DNA of 64,000 bases from AC-32 sp963813435 (GCA_963813435.1 CAWEYY010000002.1:1-64000), one strand, 5' to 3'. Shown: positions 21,265 through 30,582, counted from the first letter of the stretch. Notes: generated by a model not told the origin, from the sequence alone. Program-made: numbers and translations.

Positions 21265-22638
21265 GTGGCCGTGCGCGTGCCTCTCTCCGCCGAGATCCTG
21301 CTCGCCCGTGCAGCCGCCGGGCTCTCCCGCCTGGCCGGCGCCGGGGGCGGGACGACGGTGCCCGGAAAGCTGCTCTGGAAGCTCGATCCGGGGGCCGTCG
21401 ACCGCCTCGCCGCACGGCTTCCGCAAGGTGCGGCGCTCATCTCGGCCACGAACGGCAAGACGACGACCTCCGCGATGGCCGCGCGGATCCTGTCGCCCTC
21501 GGTGCGGCTGGCGCACAACCGCTCCGGCGCGAACCTCGTCTCCGGGGTCGCCTCCGCCCTACTCGCGGCCCACGACGCCGAGCTCGGGCTGTTCGAGGTC
21601 GACGAGGCGGCGCTACCGGAGGTGGCGCGGAGGCTCCAGCCACGCGCGGTGTGCCTCGGGAACCTCTTCCGCGACCAGCTCGACCGGTACGGCGAGCTCG
21701 AGCTTCTGGCCGGGCGCTGGCGTGAGTGCGTCTCGCGCCTTCCGCGCGAGGCTGCGCTCGTCGTGAACGGCGACGACCCCCAGGTCGGAGACCTCGCGCA
21801 TGACCGGCCCCGGACGGTGTTCGGGATCGACGATCCGCGCCAGGCGTCGCCGGAGCTCCAGCACGCGGCCGACTCCAAGTGGTGCGTGCGCTGCGGAACG
21901 CCGTACGTCTACGCGGCGGCCTACATGGGGCACCTCGGCGACTACCGCTGCCCCGCTTGTGGCCACATGCGCCCGCCGCTCGACGTCCTCGCGCGCGGGA
22001 TCGAGCTGAACGGCCTCAAGAGCGTCTCCTTCGAGCTGGCCACTCCCGAGGGGTCGAGGCGCGTCGAGCTGGCCGTGCCCGGGCTCTACAACGTCTACAA
22101 CGCGCTCGCCGCCGCCGCGCTCACCCGGGCTCTCGGGGTCGGGCTGGATGAGATAGTCGCTGGGTTGCAGGGGTTTTCTGCCGCATTCGGGCGCTTCGAG
22201 CGGATCGAGATGGGCGACGGCACCCTGCTCATGCTCCTGATCAAGAACCCCGCCGGGGCGAACGAGGTCGTGCGCACGCTCGTCGCCGGAGGAGCGCCCA
22301 GCCTGCTTCTCATCGCGCTGAACGACGAGATCGCGGACGGCCGTGACGTCTCCTGGATCTGGGACGTCGACTTCGAGCCCCTGCTCGGCTCCCTCGAGCG
22401 GCTGGTGGCAACGGGCGAACGGGCCGCCGAGCTGGCCCTTCGCTTCAAGTACGCCGGTCTCCCCGAGAGCGCGATCGACGTGAGGCCGTCGCTCGAGGAT
22501 GCGCTGGACCACGCGCTCGCGGTGACACCGCCGGGCTCCGAGCTCGTCGTGCTGCCCACCTACACGGCGATGCTGGCCCTGCGCGATCTCGTGGCGCGGC
22601 GCGGGTTTGCGCGGCCCTACTGGGAGGAGGCGGCGTGA
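21265..22638 (+). CDS. murT: Lipid II isoglutaminyl synthase, MurT subunit
   Basis: MurT is the Mur-ligase-like subunit that activates the D-Glu alpha-carboxyl of lipid II with ATP for amidation. The 457-residue protein has the P-loop SATNGKTTTSAM, a middle domain, and the zinc ribbon characteristic of MurT (CVRCG and CPACG, about residues 209-232). The C-terminal domain begins after GLYNVYNALAA. It starts with GTG and overlaps gatD by four bases. Together they amidate peptidoglycan precursors on the cytoplasmic membrane. Confidence 0.93.
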   Translation: MAVRVPLSAEILLARAAAGLSRLAGAGGGTTVPGKLLWKLDPGAVDRLAARLPQGAALISATNGKTTTSAMAARILSPSVRLAHNRSGANLVSGVASALLAAHDAELGLFEVDEAALPEVARRLQPRAVCLGNLFRDQLDRYGELELLAGRWRECVSRLPREAALVVNGDDPQVGDLAHDRPRTVFGIDDPRQASPELQHAADSKWCVRCGTPYVYAAAYMGHLGDYRCPACGHMRPPLDVLARGIELNGLKSVSFELATPEGSRRVELAVPGLYNVYNALAAAALTRALGVGLDEIVAGLQGFSAAFGRFERIEMGDGTLLMLLIKNPAGANEVVRTLVAGGAPSLLLIALNDEIADGRDVSWIWDVDFEPLLGSLERLVATGERAAELALRFKYAGLPESAIDVRPSLEDALDHALAVTPPGSELVVLPTYTAMLALRDLVARRGFARPYWEEAA

Positions 22639-23381
22639 GGATCGTCGTCGGCCACCTCTTCCCCGACTACCTGAACATCTACGCGGATCGAGGCAACATC
22701 GCGGTTCTCTCGCGGCGTGCCGCCTGGCGCGGGCACGAGCTCGAGGTGCGGGCACTCGGCGCGGGCGACCCGCTGCTGCCCGGCGAGCACGACCTCTACT
22801 ACATCGGCGGCGGCCAGGACCGCGAGCAGGAGCTGATCGCGCCCGCGCTCGCCGCCCACGGCGAGGGTCTCCGGTCAGGCGTCGAGCAGGGCGCGGCGCT
22901 GCTTGCCGTCTGCGGCGGCTACCAGCTGCTCGGGCGCTCCTACCGCGACCAGAGCGGCGAGGAGCTTCCCGGTGTCGGGCTCTTTCCCCTCCACACGGTC
23001 GCCGGCGAGCGGCGGATGATCGGGGACGTGCTGCTCGAGTGCGAGCTCGAGCCCGGCGAGCGGCGCACCCTGGCCGGTTTCGAGAACCACGCCGGCCGGA
23101 CGTACCTCGACGAGGGTGCAGAGCCGCTCGGGCGCGTGGTCGCGGGCTTCGGCAACGACGGCGAGAGCGGCTACGAGGGGTGCCGCGTCGGCCGCGCCGT
23201 CGGCACCTACCTCCACGGCCCGCTCCTTCCGAGGAATCCCTGGTTCGCCGACTGGCTGCTGGCGCAGGCGATTGCCCACCGAACCGGCGAAGCGTCCCCG
23301 CTCGAGCCGCTGGATGACGGGCTCGAGGCGCAGGCCCACGAGGTCTCAGCCGGCCGGGCCCGGTCGCGCGGCGGCCGCTAG
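22635..23381 (+). CDS. gatD: Lipid II isoglutaminyl synthase, GatD glutaminase subunit
   Basis: GatD supplies ammonia from glutamine to MurT. This 248-residue class I amidotransferase has the nucleophile Cys93 (LLAVCGGYQLLG) and His194 (GTYLHGPLL). The CobB/CobQ-like N-terminus is 'VVGHLFPDYLNIYADRGN'. The GTG start overlaps the murT stop (GTGA) with GGGAGGAGG just upstream. It ends tail to tail with the nudix gene, the stops overlapping. Confidence 0.93.
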   Translation: MRIVVGHLFPDYLNIYADRGNIAVLSRRAAWRGHELEVRALGAGDPLLPGEHDLYYIGGGQDREQELIAPALAAHGEGLRSGVEQGAALLAVCGGYQLLGRSYRDQSGEELPGVGLFPLHTVAGERRMIGDVLLECELEPGERRTLAGFENHAGRTYLDEGAEPLGRVVAGFGNDGESGYEGCRVGRAVGTYLHGPLLPRNPWFADWLLAQAIAHRTGEASPLEPLDDGLEAQAHEVSAGRARSRGGR

Positions 23382-23836
23382 GGAGCCCAGAGCGCGCCGA
23401 GGTAGACCGCGGGGTCTCCTGACGTCCAGCGCTGCAGGAAGCGCTGGATCGGCGGGTGCAGCACGACCTCGTCCAGCTCATCAGGGCTGAACAGCCGGTG
23501 GCCGCGAACGGCCGCGTCGCGTGAGGTGACCGCCTCCAGGGAGCGCTGGCCGAGATCCCCGGCGAAGATGATGTGCACGACGTGCTTGGCCGCGAAGGAG
23601 CGCTGGGGCGCGATCGAGTCGACGAGCGCGACCGGGCCTTCGACAGGCGGGTCGTCGTCGATCCCGAGCTCCTCCGTCAGCTCGCGGTGGAGCGCGTCGA
23701 CGAGGCTCTCGCCGGAGTTGACGCCTCCCCCCGGGAGCAGCCAGTATTCGCGCCCGTTCTTCTCGTGACGGCAGAGCAGCAGGCTTCCCTGCCAGCGCAG
23801 GATCGCCGAGACGCGGATGCGCGGCTCCGCGGTCAT
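23378..23836 (-). CDS. NUDIX hydrolase
   Basis: The 152-residue protein carries the full Nudix box G-x5-E-x7-RE-x2-EE-x-G starting at GGVNSGES, so it should hydrolyse a nucleoside diphosphate linked to another moiety. The substrate is not predictable. It is the last gene of the rny-to-nudix minus-strand run and overlaps dut by four bases, which hints at nucleotide-pool cleaning. Confidence 0.85.
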   Translation of the reverse strand: MTAEPRIRVSAILRWQGSLLLCRHEKNGREYWLLPGGGVNSGESLVDALHRELTEELGIDDDPPVEGPVALVDSIAPQRSFAAKHVVHIIFAGDLGQRSLEAVTSRDAAVRGHRLFSPDELDEVVLHPPIQRFLQRWTSGDPAVYLGALWAP

Positions 23837-24267
23837 GCGCGCGACGAGCCGAAGCCGCGGACGCCTCGCTCGGTCTCGGGGAGCTCCTCGACCTCGACAG
23901 TTACGAGCTCCGGGATCGGGAGCACGACGAGCTGGGCGATTCGCATCCCTGGCTCGACCACGAACGGCTCGTCCCGATCCGTGTTCAGCAGCACGACGCG
24001 GATCTCGCCGCGGTAGCCCGAGTCGATCAGGCCCGGCGCGTTCACGACCGAGAGGCCGTGCCGCGCCGCCAGCCCCGAGCGCGGCTGGACGAAACCGGCG
24101 AACCCCTCGGGAATCGCAACCGCCAGGCCGGTGCCGACGACCGCGCGTTCGCCGGGGCCGAGCTCGTGGCGGTCGCAGGCAGCGAGGTCGAGCCCCGCGT
24201 CTCCCGCGTACGCTCGCTCGGGAAGGACCGCGTCCTCGCGCAGGCGCCGGATCGGAAGCTCGATCAT
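23833..24267 (-). CDS. dut: dUTP diphosphatase
   Basis: Converts dUTP to dUMP, keeping uracil out of DNA. The 144-residue trimeric-type enzyme has all five motifs: AGDAGLDLAA, PRSGLAARHG, GLIDSGYRGEI, RIAQLVVLPI, and the C-terminal arm ERGVRGFGSS. It overlaps both neighbours by four bases. Confidence 0.95.
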   Translation of the reverse strand: MIELPIRRLREDAVLPERAYAGDAGLDLAACDRHELGPGERAVVGTGLAVAIPEGFAGFVQPRSGLAARHGLSVVNAPGLIDSGYRGEIRVVLLNTDRDEPFVVEPGMRIAQLVVLPIPELVTVEVEELPETERGVRGFGSSRA

Positions 24268-25574
24268 GCGCGCTTGCGCGCGGATGCCTGCCGCGGCTCT
24301 GCGATCAGATAGGGCGCGAAGCGCCGCACTTCGCTGCGCGGCAGCCGGGCCCGGACGAAGACGCCGTCGGGGCGATCGGCCCGCTCGTCGACCGGCGCGC
24401 CGAGCGAGTACAGCTCGGCGAGGCGCGCGCCGTCCGAGTACGGGATCAGGAGCCGCACGGGCTCGAAGCGCTCCGCGAACCGCTCGGCGATCCGCACGCG
24501 CAACTCGTCGAGCCCTTCCCCGGTCCGGGCCGAGACCTGGAGCGCGTCCGGGAACCGGTTTGCCAGCCGCCGTCGGTGAAGCGAGTCGACGGCATCGATC
24601 TTGTTCAGGACGAGCTCGACCGGAAGGTCGCCCGCGCCGATCTCGTCCAGCACGCGGAGCACGGCCTCCAGCATCTGGTCGAGCCGCTCCTCGGACACGG
24701 ACGCGTCCGCGACGTGCAACACGACATCCGCGACGAGCGTCTCCTCGAGCGTCGCCGCGAACCCCTCGACCAACTGGTGTGGCAGCCGCCGGATGAAGCC
24801 GACCGTGTCGGTCACCAGATAGCGGCGTCCGTCGACCTCGAAGCTGCGGGTGGTCGGGTCGAGCGTCTCGAACAGACTGTCGTTGACGGAGACCCCTGCG
24901 CCGGTGAGCGCGTTCAGGAGCGTCGACTTGCCGACGTTCGTGTAGCCGGCGAGCGCGATCGTCGGCGTCTCGGAGCGGCGCCTGGACTTCCTCCGGGTTG
25001 CGCGTTGCTGGCCGAGGTCGCGGAGCCGACGCTTGAGGAGCGAGACCCGCCGACGCGCCAGCCGCCTGTCGGTCTCGAGCTGCGTCTCACCCGGGCCGCG
25101 CGTCCCGACGCCGCCGCCCAGGCGCTCGAGGTGCTTCCAGAGGCCGCGCATGCGCGGGAGGTTGTACTCGAGCTGCGCGAGCTCGACCTGGAGCTTGCCC
25201 TCGGCGCTGACGGCGTGCTGGGCGAAGATGTCGAGGATCAGCTGCGTCCGGTCGACGACGCGCGCCTGCAGCTCGTCCTCGAGCAGGCGCTGCTGCACCG
25301 GCGACAGCTCGTCGTCGACGAGGAGCACGTCTGCGACGGACTCGGGATATGCCTGCTTCAGCTCGGCGAGCTTGCCCTTGCCGAGGTACGTCTTCGGCGC
25401 GGGCCGCGTCCGGTGCTGGACGAGCGCCTCGATCGGCTCGACGCCTGCGGTGCGCGCGAGCTCTTCCAGCTCCGGCAGCTCCTCCTCGGGAGCGACCCCC
25501 TGGGCGAGGACGGCGACGACGAACCCGCGCTCGGGCTCGGCGCCCGGCGAAGGATCGGGCTGATGTGCCGTCAC
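24264..25574 (-). CDS. hflX: Ribosome-associated GTPase HflX
   Basis: A 436-residue protein with the HflX N-terminal domain ('KTYLGKGKLAELK', then the helical arm GTRGPGETQLETDRR) and a G domain with G1 GYTNVGKSTLLN, G3 DTVGF and G4 NKID. HflX splits stalled 70S ribosomes, notably under heat stress. Translationally coupled on both sides: its start overlaps the aminotransferase stop and its stop overlaps dut. Confidence 0.93.
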   Translation of the reverse strand: MTAHQPDPSPGAEPERGFVVAVLAQGVAPEEELPELEELARTAGVEPIEALVQHRTRPAPKTYLGKGKLAELKQAYPESVADVLLVDDELSPVQQRLLEDELQARVVDRTQLILDIFAQHAVSAEGKLQVELAQLEYNLPRMRGLWKHLERLGGGVGTRGPGETQLETDRRLARRRVSLLKRRLRDLGQQRATRRKSRRRSETPTIALAGYTNVGKSTLLNALTGAGVSVNDSLFETLDPTTRSFEVDGRRYLVTDTVGFIRRLPHQLVEGFAATLEETLVADVVLHVADASVSEERLDQMLEAVLRVLDEIGAGDLPVELVLNKIDAVDSLHRRRLANRFPDALQVSARTGEGLDELRVRIAERFAERFEPVRLLIPYSDGARLAELYSLGAPVDERADRPDGVFVRARLPRSEVRRFAPYLIAEPRQASARKRA

Positions 25575-26749
25575 GCCTCGATTATGCCTGCTCGCAACGA
25601 GGATTCGATACGGCGCACGGCTTCCTCGAGACGATCATCGGCGACGGTCAGCGAGATGCGGAAGAACCCCTCGCCGCTCGGCCCGTATGCAGGCCCCGGC
25701 GAGACCACCACCGCGGCTTCCTGGAGCACGAGCTCGGCGAACGACTCCGACGTGTAGCCGTCCGGGACCCGGACCCAGAAGTACGGCGTGGCCTTCGGCG
25801 CTTCGGCGGGCAGGCCGATCGCGGCGAGCGCCTCGGCGACGAGGTCCCGCCTGCGCGTGTAGACGTCCGACATCTCACGCGGGAACTCGCGAGCCTCGGT
25901 GAGCGCGACGGCCGTCGCATGTTGGACCGCCTCGAACATCCCCGAGTCGAGGTTCGTCTTCAGCTGCCGGTAGCGCTCGACGACGTCCGCATTGCCGGCG
26001 ACGACCCCGGTGCGCCAGCCGGTCATGTTCCAGCCCTTCGAGAGCGAGAAGATCTCGATCCCGACCTGCTTGGCGCCCGGAGTCTCGAGGAAGCTCGGCG
26101 CCCGGTAGCCGTCGAAGCAGATCTCGGAGTACGCGTTGTCGTGCACGACGACCAGGTCGTTCGCACGTGCGAAGTCGACCGCCTCGTCGAAGTAGCCGGG
26201 CTCGACGATCGCGCCGGTCGGGTTGTTCGGGTAGTTCAGGAAGAGGACGTTGGCCCGTGCAAGGACGTCACTCGGGATCGAACCCAGATCCGGGAGGAAG
26301 GCGTTCGCCTCGTCGAGCGGCAGGTAGTGCACCTCCGCGCCTGCGAAGAGCGGCCCGGCCGTGTAGGGCGGGTAGCCCGGGTCGGGCGAGAGGCACACGT
26401 CGCCCGGGTCGAGCAGCGCGAGGCAGACGTGGCCGACGGCCTCCTTGCCGCCCAGCGCGGGGACGATCTCGGAGCCGGGGTCGAGGTCGACGCCGAAGCG
26501 GTCGCGGTAGAAGCCGGCCGCGGCCTCGCGAAACTCGTCGGAGCCGTGGTTGGTCGGGTACTGGTGTGTGCCGGGGTCGCGCGCCGCTTCGGCGAGCGCG
26601 GCGATCACCGGCGCGGGTGTCGGGAGGTCGGGGTCGCCGATGCCGAGGCTGATCACGTCGATCCCCTCGCGCCGCTTCTCGGCGATCCTGCGCTCGAGCT
26701 CTGCGAACAGGTACGGCGGAACTGCGTCCAGTCGGCTTGCGAACTTCAC
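25571..26749 (-). CDS. dapL: LL-diaminopimelate aminotransferase-like class I/II aminotransferase
   Basis: A 392-residue fold-type I PLP enzyme with LGIGDPDLPTP, the pair NYPNNPTGA, and the Schiff-base lysine in SLSKGWNMTGWR. The closest pattern is DapL/AlaA-type transaminases, which turn tetrahydrodipicolinate directly into LL-DAP. The dapF gene just upstream and dapA/dapB elsewhere in the window support the DapL reading; no succinylase or acetylase genes are seen. A broader aromatic or alanine aminotransferase role is possible. Confidence 0.75.
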   Translation of the reverse strand: MKFASRLDAVPPYLFAELERRIAEKRREGIDVISLGIGDPDLPTPAPVIAALAEAARDPGTHQYPTNHGSDEFREAAAGFYRDRFGVDLDPGSEIVPALGGKEAVGHVCLALLDPGDVCLSPDPGYPPYTAGPLFAGAEVHYLPLDEANAFLPDLGSIPSDVLARANVLFLNYPNNPTGAIVEPGYFDEAVDFARANDLVVVHDNAYSEICFDGYRAPSFLETPGAKQVGIEIFSLSKGWNMTGWRTGVVAGNADVVERYRQLKTNLDSGMFEAVQHATAVALTEAREFPREMSDVYTRRRDLVAEALAAIGLPAEAPKATPYFWVRVPDGYTSESFAELVLQEAAVVVSPGPAYGPSGEGFFRISLTVADDRLEEAVRRIESSLRAGIIEA

Positions 26750-26770
26750 AGCCGCACCTTCTCACGCGTG

Positions 26771-26843
26771 CATCGACCGGTCGTTTCAGACGGGCGCACG
26801 AGCAACGCTCGCGCGCCCTGACGTTGGCATCGCAAGCGACGCC
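26771..26843 (-). repeat. Dispersed palindromic repeat, copy B
   Basis: On the minus strand this begins GGCGTCGCTTGCGATGCC (26843-26826) and ends near GAAACGACCGGTCG (26787-26774), the same two borders as the tandem units at 48 kb. The middle is a different hairpin, GGGCGCACGAGC/GCTCGCGCGCCC with an AAC loop (26792-26818). It lies between dapF and dapL, where it may attenuate or stabilise the transcript. Confidence 0.7.
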
Positions 26844-27623
26844 TCAGAGAACGAACTCCTCGGCGAGCTCCACGGTGCAGATCTCCTCGGCCGGGCCGGT
26901 GAGCACCGCGCGCCCGTCTGCGAGCTCGACGGTGAGGTCGCCGCCCGCGAGATGGACCGTGACGGGGCTCTCGCACCAGCCGCGCGCGACCGCGGCGGCC
27001 GACGCGGCCACCGAGCTCGTCCCGGAGGAGAGCGTCTCCCCCGCTCCGCGCTCCCAGACGCCCACCGTCAGCTCGTGCGGTCCGTCCACGCGGATGAGCT
27101 GGACGTTCGTCCGGTCGGGGAATCGCTCGTGGTTCTCGACCAGCGGTCCGAGGCGCAGGAGGTCCGCGCGGTCGGGCTCGCGGCGGATGACCGCATGCGG
27201 GTTGCCGACGGAGACCGGTGTGAGCTCGAGCTCCTCGTCGCCGACCGCGAGCGTCTCCGGGGCGCCGACCTCGACCTCGCCGACCTCGAGCTTGACCCGG
27301 TGATCGCCATGGACCCGCGCGGCGACCTCGCGGGGGCCGACGCGGATCCGGACAGCGTCCTCGCCGCTGCGCCGAGCGAGCCAGCGCGCGGCGATCCGCA
27401 TCCCGTTTCCCGACAGCTCGGCGGTCGAGCCGTCCGGGTTCCAGATCACGACCTTGGCCTCAGCGCCGTTTGCGGAGACGACCTCGAGGATTCCGTCCGA
27501 GCCGACGCCGAAGTGGTAGTCGCAGATGCGCCGGACGTGCTCGGGGGTCAACGGGACGGCCAGCTCTGCCCGCTCAACGAGCAGGTAGTCGTTGCCGAGA
27601 CCGTGCCATTTCGACAATTTCAT
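26844..27623 (-). CDS. dapF: Diaminopimelate epimerase homologue with Cys-to-Ser active site
   Basis: DapF converts LL-DAP to meso-DAP for lysine and peptidoglycan. This 259-residue protein aligns well: KWHGLGNDYLLV at the start, GVGSDG, NPDGSTAEL, SVGNPHAV, ERGAGETLSSGT. The two catalytic cysteines expected in AELCGNG and ETL(S/A)CGTG are serines (codons TCG and TCC). The ATG at 27623 lies inside the miaA 3' end, a 50-base overlap. It may be a low-activity or altered epimerase, or an isomerase of another substrate. Confidence 0.82.
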   Translation of the reverse strand: MKLSKWHGLGNDYLLVERAELAVPLTPEHVRRICDYHFGVGSDGILEVVSANGAEAKVVIWNPDGSTAELSGNGMRIAARWLARRSGEDAVRIRVGPREVAARVHGDHRVKLEVGEVEVGAPETLAVGDEELELTPVSVGNPHAVIRREPDRADLLRLGPLVENHERFPDRTNVQLIRVDGPHELTVGVWERGAGETLSSGTSSVAASAAAVARGWCESPVTVHLAGGDLTVELADGRAVLTGPAEEICTVELAEEFVL

Positions 27624-28467
27624 CCGCGAGCTCGCCCGGCGGGCGCTGGGCGGGGAGGCTAACAACGCCCGGAATGCGGCGCATCCACCTGAGCTGGTAG
27701 ACGGCGTAGCGACGTGTGCGGACGATGAGTGCCTCGATGGCCTCGTCGCGCGGGAGCTCGGCGACCTCGCGCAACCCGTGGATGTGGCGCGCCGTTGCCG
27801 AGATCGGCCTCTCGAGCGCTCGGCGCACCTCCTCCTCCACCCCGCGCTCGAACATCTCGTGCGTGCGTGCCTCGATGCGGCGGCGCAGCTCTTCGCGCGG
27901 AAGCTCGAGGCCGACGACCAGGGTCGGGTGGCGCGGCTCGCCGGCCCAGAGACGATCCTCGGCCGGGCGCAGGGAAGAGCCGGCCTCCGCGAGCTCGAGC
28001 GCACGCACGACGCGGCGCCGGTCGTTCGGGTGCACGACGTCGGCTGCAGCCGGGTCCCGCTCGGCGAGGAGCTCGTGCGCCCGTTTGCCGCCGACGCGGT
28101 TGTAGAGCCGCTCGAGCCGCTCCCGCGTGCCCGGGGCCGGCGCCGGCGGCAGCTCCAGGTCGGCGAGCGCGGCGCGAAGGTAGAGGCCGGTCCCACCGAC
28201 GACGACCGGCGTGCGCCCCGCGTCGAGGATCTCGTCGACCGCCGCGTGAGCGAGCTCCTGGTACTCGCCCACGGACGCCTCGTGGTCCAGGTCCCAGATC
28301 CCGACCATGCGCGTGGGAAAGTCGGACTGGTTCGTGAGGATGGGCAGCCCGCGGTAGATCTGCATCGAGTCTCCCGAGACGAGCTCGGCGTCGATCCGGC
28401 CGGCGATCTCCTCGGCGACGGCGCTCTTGCCCGAGGCCGTCGGCCCGTAGATCGCGATCACGTTCAT
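27574..28467 (-). CDS. miaA: tRNA dimethylallyltransferase
   Basis: Transfers dimethylallyl to N6 of A37 in tRNAs that read UNN codons. The protein has the P-loop IAIYGPTASGKSA, SGDSMQIYRGL, VVGGTGLYLRA and RRVVRALEL, all standard. I prefer the ATG at 28467, immediately before the P-loop strand; a GTG seven codons upstream that overlaps the phosphatase stop is also possible. MiaB, which methylthiolates the product, is encoded two genes upstream in the same run. Confidence 0.92.
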   Translation of the reverse strand: MNVIAIYGPTASGKSAVAEEIAGRIDAELVSGDSMQIYRGLPILTNQSDFPTRMVGIWDLDHEASVGEYQELAHAAVDEILDAGRTPVVVGGTGLYLRAALADLELPPAPAPGTRERLERLYNRVGGKRAHELLAERDPAAADVVHPNDRRRVVRALELAEAGSSLRPAEDRLWAGEPRHPTLVVGLELPREELRRRIEARTHEMFERGVEEEVRRALERPISATARHIHGLREVAELPRDEAIEALIVRTRRYAVYQLRWMRRIPGVVSLPAQRPPGELADEIVEMARSRQRLPAR

Positions 28468-28480
28468 TTCGTCGCGTGGA

Positions 28481-29242
28481 TCAGCCACGCAGGCGACCGG
28501 CGGCCAGCTCGAGCTCCTCGTCGCTCAGGCCGGCCGAGCGCAGGTACCCCTCGACGCTCCCGTAGCGCCGATCGAGCTCGGCGAAGACGCCTACCATCGA
28601 TGCAGCCGGCGTCTGGGCGATCCGCCGAAGACGTTCCAGCTCCTCTTCGGTGTCGGCCGCCGCGAACCAGGTCTCGTGCCGGGGGCGCAGCCGTTCCTCG
28701 CTGAGCGCGTAGTCGGCTGCGATGTCGGCCGGCGCCACCCCGGCGAGGTCGAGCAGGAACGCCGAAAGGAGGCCGGTGCGGTCCTTGCCGCCCACGCAAT
28801 GGACGACGATGCCTCCCTCGCGCGCGTGTGCGACGGCGCGGATGGCTGCGGCGACGTTCGCCTTGAAGCGCTCGAGAAAGATGAGGTAGACGTCTCGAGT
28901 CGAGGTCGCAACGTCCGGCGCCGCGGCCGATGCGGCCTCGATCTCCGGCCCGATCTCCTCCCACTCGCTGTCGCTCGCCTCCATGAACGGCACGTGGACG
29001 ACGTCGACCGGAACATCGGCGGGCGGGTCTTCCTCGCGCTCGTGGTCGCCGCGGAGGTCGATCACCGTCCTGATGCCGTAGTCGACGAGGGCCGCCCAGC
29101 CGGCCTCGGTCAGAAGCCGGACGCTGTCCGCCCGGACGACCGCGCCGCACTTCGTCTCCTCTCCGTCACGCGTCGGGTGGCCGCCCAGGTCGCGGACGTT
29201 GATGCAGCCGTCCCAGGCGAGCTCGCGTTCGTGGAGCGCCAC
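28481..29242 (-). CDS. Tyrosine-protein phosphatase (DSP-like, PF13350 type)
   Basis: The 253-residue protein has the phosphatase loop HCVGGKDRTG (about residues 149-158) of the CX5R superfamily and the N-terminal INVRDLGG motif of bacterial PTPs such as MptpB/IphP. It could act on phosphotyrosine, phosphoserine or phosphoinositides. It sits between miaB and miaA, four bases after miaB, so it is co-transcribed with tRNA-modification genes without an obvious functional link. Confidence 0.85.
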   Translation of the reverse strand: MALHERELAWDGCINVRDLGGHPTRDGEETKCGAVVRADSVRLLTEAGWAALVDYGIRTVIDLRGDHEREEDPPADVPVDVVHVPFMEASDSEWEEIGPEIEAASAAAPDVATSTRDVYLIFLERFKANVAAAIRAVAHAREGGIVVHCVGGKDRTGLLSAFLLDLAGVAPADIAADYALSEERLRPRHETWFAAADTEEELERLRRIAQTPAASMVGVFAELDRRYGSVEGYLRSAGLSDEELELAAGRLRG

Positions 29243-29245
29243 GGA

Positions 29246-30571
29246 TCAGGCGGCGGCTACGGCGAGCTGTGCGCCACGAAGGGTCGTCGAGGTGGCGCCG
29301 TCGACGCGGACGTCGACGAGCTCGCCCGGTTCGGCGCTTCCGGAGAAGTTCACGGTCGTGTTGCGGCGCGTCCGCCCGCGGAGCACCGACGCATCGGTGC
29401 GGCTCGGGCCTTCGACCAGCACCTCCTCGGTGCGTCCGACCCGCTCCAGGTTCCGGCGCCTGGCGACGACCTGGACGGTCTCGATCAGGCGCTCGATCCG
29501 CTTGCGCTTGACCTCCTCTGGGATCTGGTCGGTCATCGCCGCTGCTTCGGTGCCCTGACGCGGTGAGTAGACGAACGTGAACGCGCCGTCGTATGCGACG
29601 TCCTCGACGGCCGTGAGCGTCTCCTCGAAGTCGCTCTCGGTCTCGCCGGGGAAGCCGACGATCAGGTCGGTTGTCAGCGCGAGATCGGGGATCGCGGCCC
29701 GCAGGTCGTCCACGAGGCGGAGGTAGCGCTCGCGCGAGTACGTGCGGCGCATTGCCCTGAGAATCCGGGTCGAGCCGGACTGGAGCGGGAGGTGCGCGTG
29801 CTCGCACACGGACGCGCACTCGGCCATGGTCTCGATCACCGGCGGCCGAAAGTCCTTCGGGTGCGGGCTCGTGAAGCGGATCCGCTCGATCCCCTCGACG
29901 GCGTCGGCCGCGCGCAGCAGCGCGGCGAAGTCGATTCGCTTGTCGGGCGGAAGGTCACGTCCGTACGAGTTGACGTTCTGCCCGAGCAACGTGATCTCTC
30001 GCACGCCGTCGCCGGCGAGCGCCTCGATCTCATCCACGATCTCCTGTGCCGGTCGCGACACCTCGCGCCCCCGAACCGCCGGGACGATGCAGTAGGCGCA
30101 CTTCGAGTTGCAGCCCATCGAGATCTGCACCCAGGCCTGGAACGCGCGCTCGCGCCGCTTCGGCAACCGCCCGGCAAAGCTTCGCTCGTCGAGCCCGAAC
30201 GCGCCCCGCTCGACACCGAGGCCGCCCGCGCCGAGCCACTCGCCGAGGTGCGGGATCGACCCAGGACCAAAGGCGACGTCGACGTACGGGTACAGGGCGA
30301 ACAGCCGCTCCTGCTGGGCCTCCGCGTAGCAGCCGCCGACCGCGATCACCGTATCGGGCTCCGTCTCCTTGAGCGCCCGCGCCTGGGCGAGATGTGCTGC
30401 GAAGCGCTGGTCCGGCTTCTCGCGGATCGTGCACGTGTTGAAGACGAGGACATCGGCCTCCTCCTTCGTCGCCGCCTCGCCGAGCCCGAGCTCCTCGAGC
30501 ATGCCCTTGATCCGCTCCGAGTCGTGCGCGTTCATCTGGCAGCCGAACGTCGTGACGTGGTACCGGCGCAT
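29246..30571 (-). CDS. miaB: tRNA-2-methylthio-N6-dimethylallyladenosine synthase
   Basis: A radical SAM methylthiotransferase acting after MiaA on A37. The 441-residue protein has the N-terminal cluster cysteines (TFGCQMN, NTCTIRE, VGGCYAEA), the radical SAM motif CNSKCAYC, and a C-terminal TRAM domain (VLVEGPSR to ELVDVRVDG). The start is set at the ATG at 30571 before RRYHVTTFGCQMN; the frame is open further upstream but that stretch is antisense to nothing and overlaps the methyltransferase gene. Confidence 0.93.
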   Translation of the reverse strand: MRRYHVTTFGCQMNAHDSERIKGMLEELGLGEAATKEEADVLVFNTCTIREKPDQRFAAHLAQARALKETEPDTVIAVGGCYAEAQQERLFALYPYVDVAFGPGSIPHLGEWLGAGGLGVERGAFGLDERSFAGRLPKRRERAFQAWVQISMGCNSKCAYCIVPAVRGREVSRPAQEIVDEIEALAGDGVREITLLGQNVNSYGRDLPPDKRIDFAALLRAADAVEGIERIRFTSPHPKDFRPPVIETMAECASVCEHAHLPLQSGSTRILRAMRRTYSRERYLRLVDDLRAAIPDLALTTDLIVGFPGETESDFEETLTAVEDVAYDGAFTFVYSPRQGTEAAAMTDQIPEEVKRKRIERLIETVQVVARRRNLERVGRTEEVLVEGPSRTDASVLRGRTRRNTTVNFSGSAEPGELVDVRVDGATSTTLRGAQLAVAAA

Positions 30572-30582
30572 GGGCAAGAACT

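Noticed and set aside
28489..29150. An alternative 228-codon frame overlapping the tyrosine phosphatase
   Set aside because: Arg/Gly-rich shifted frame; the overlapping frame has the intact HCx5R phosphatase signature.
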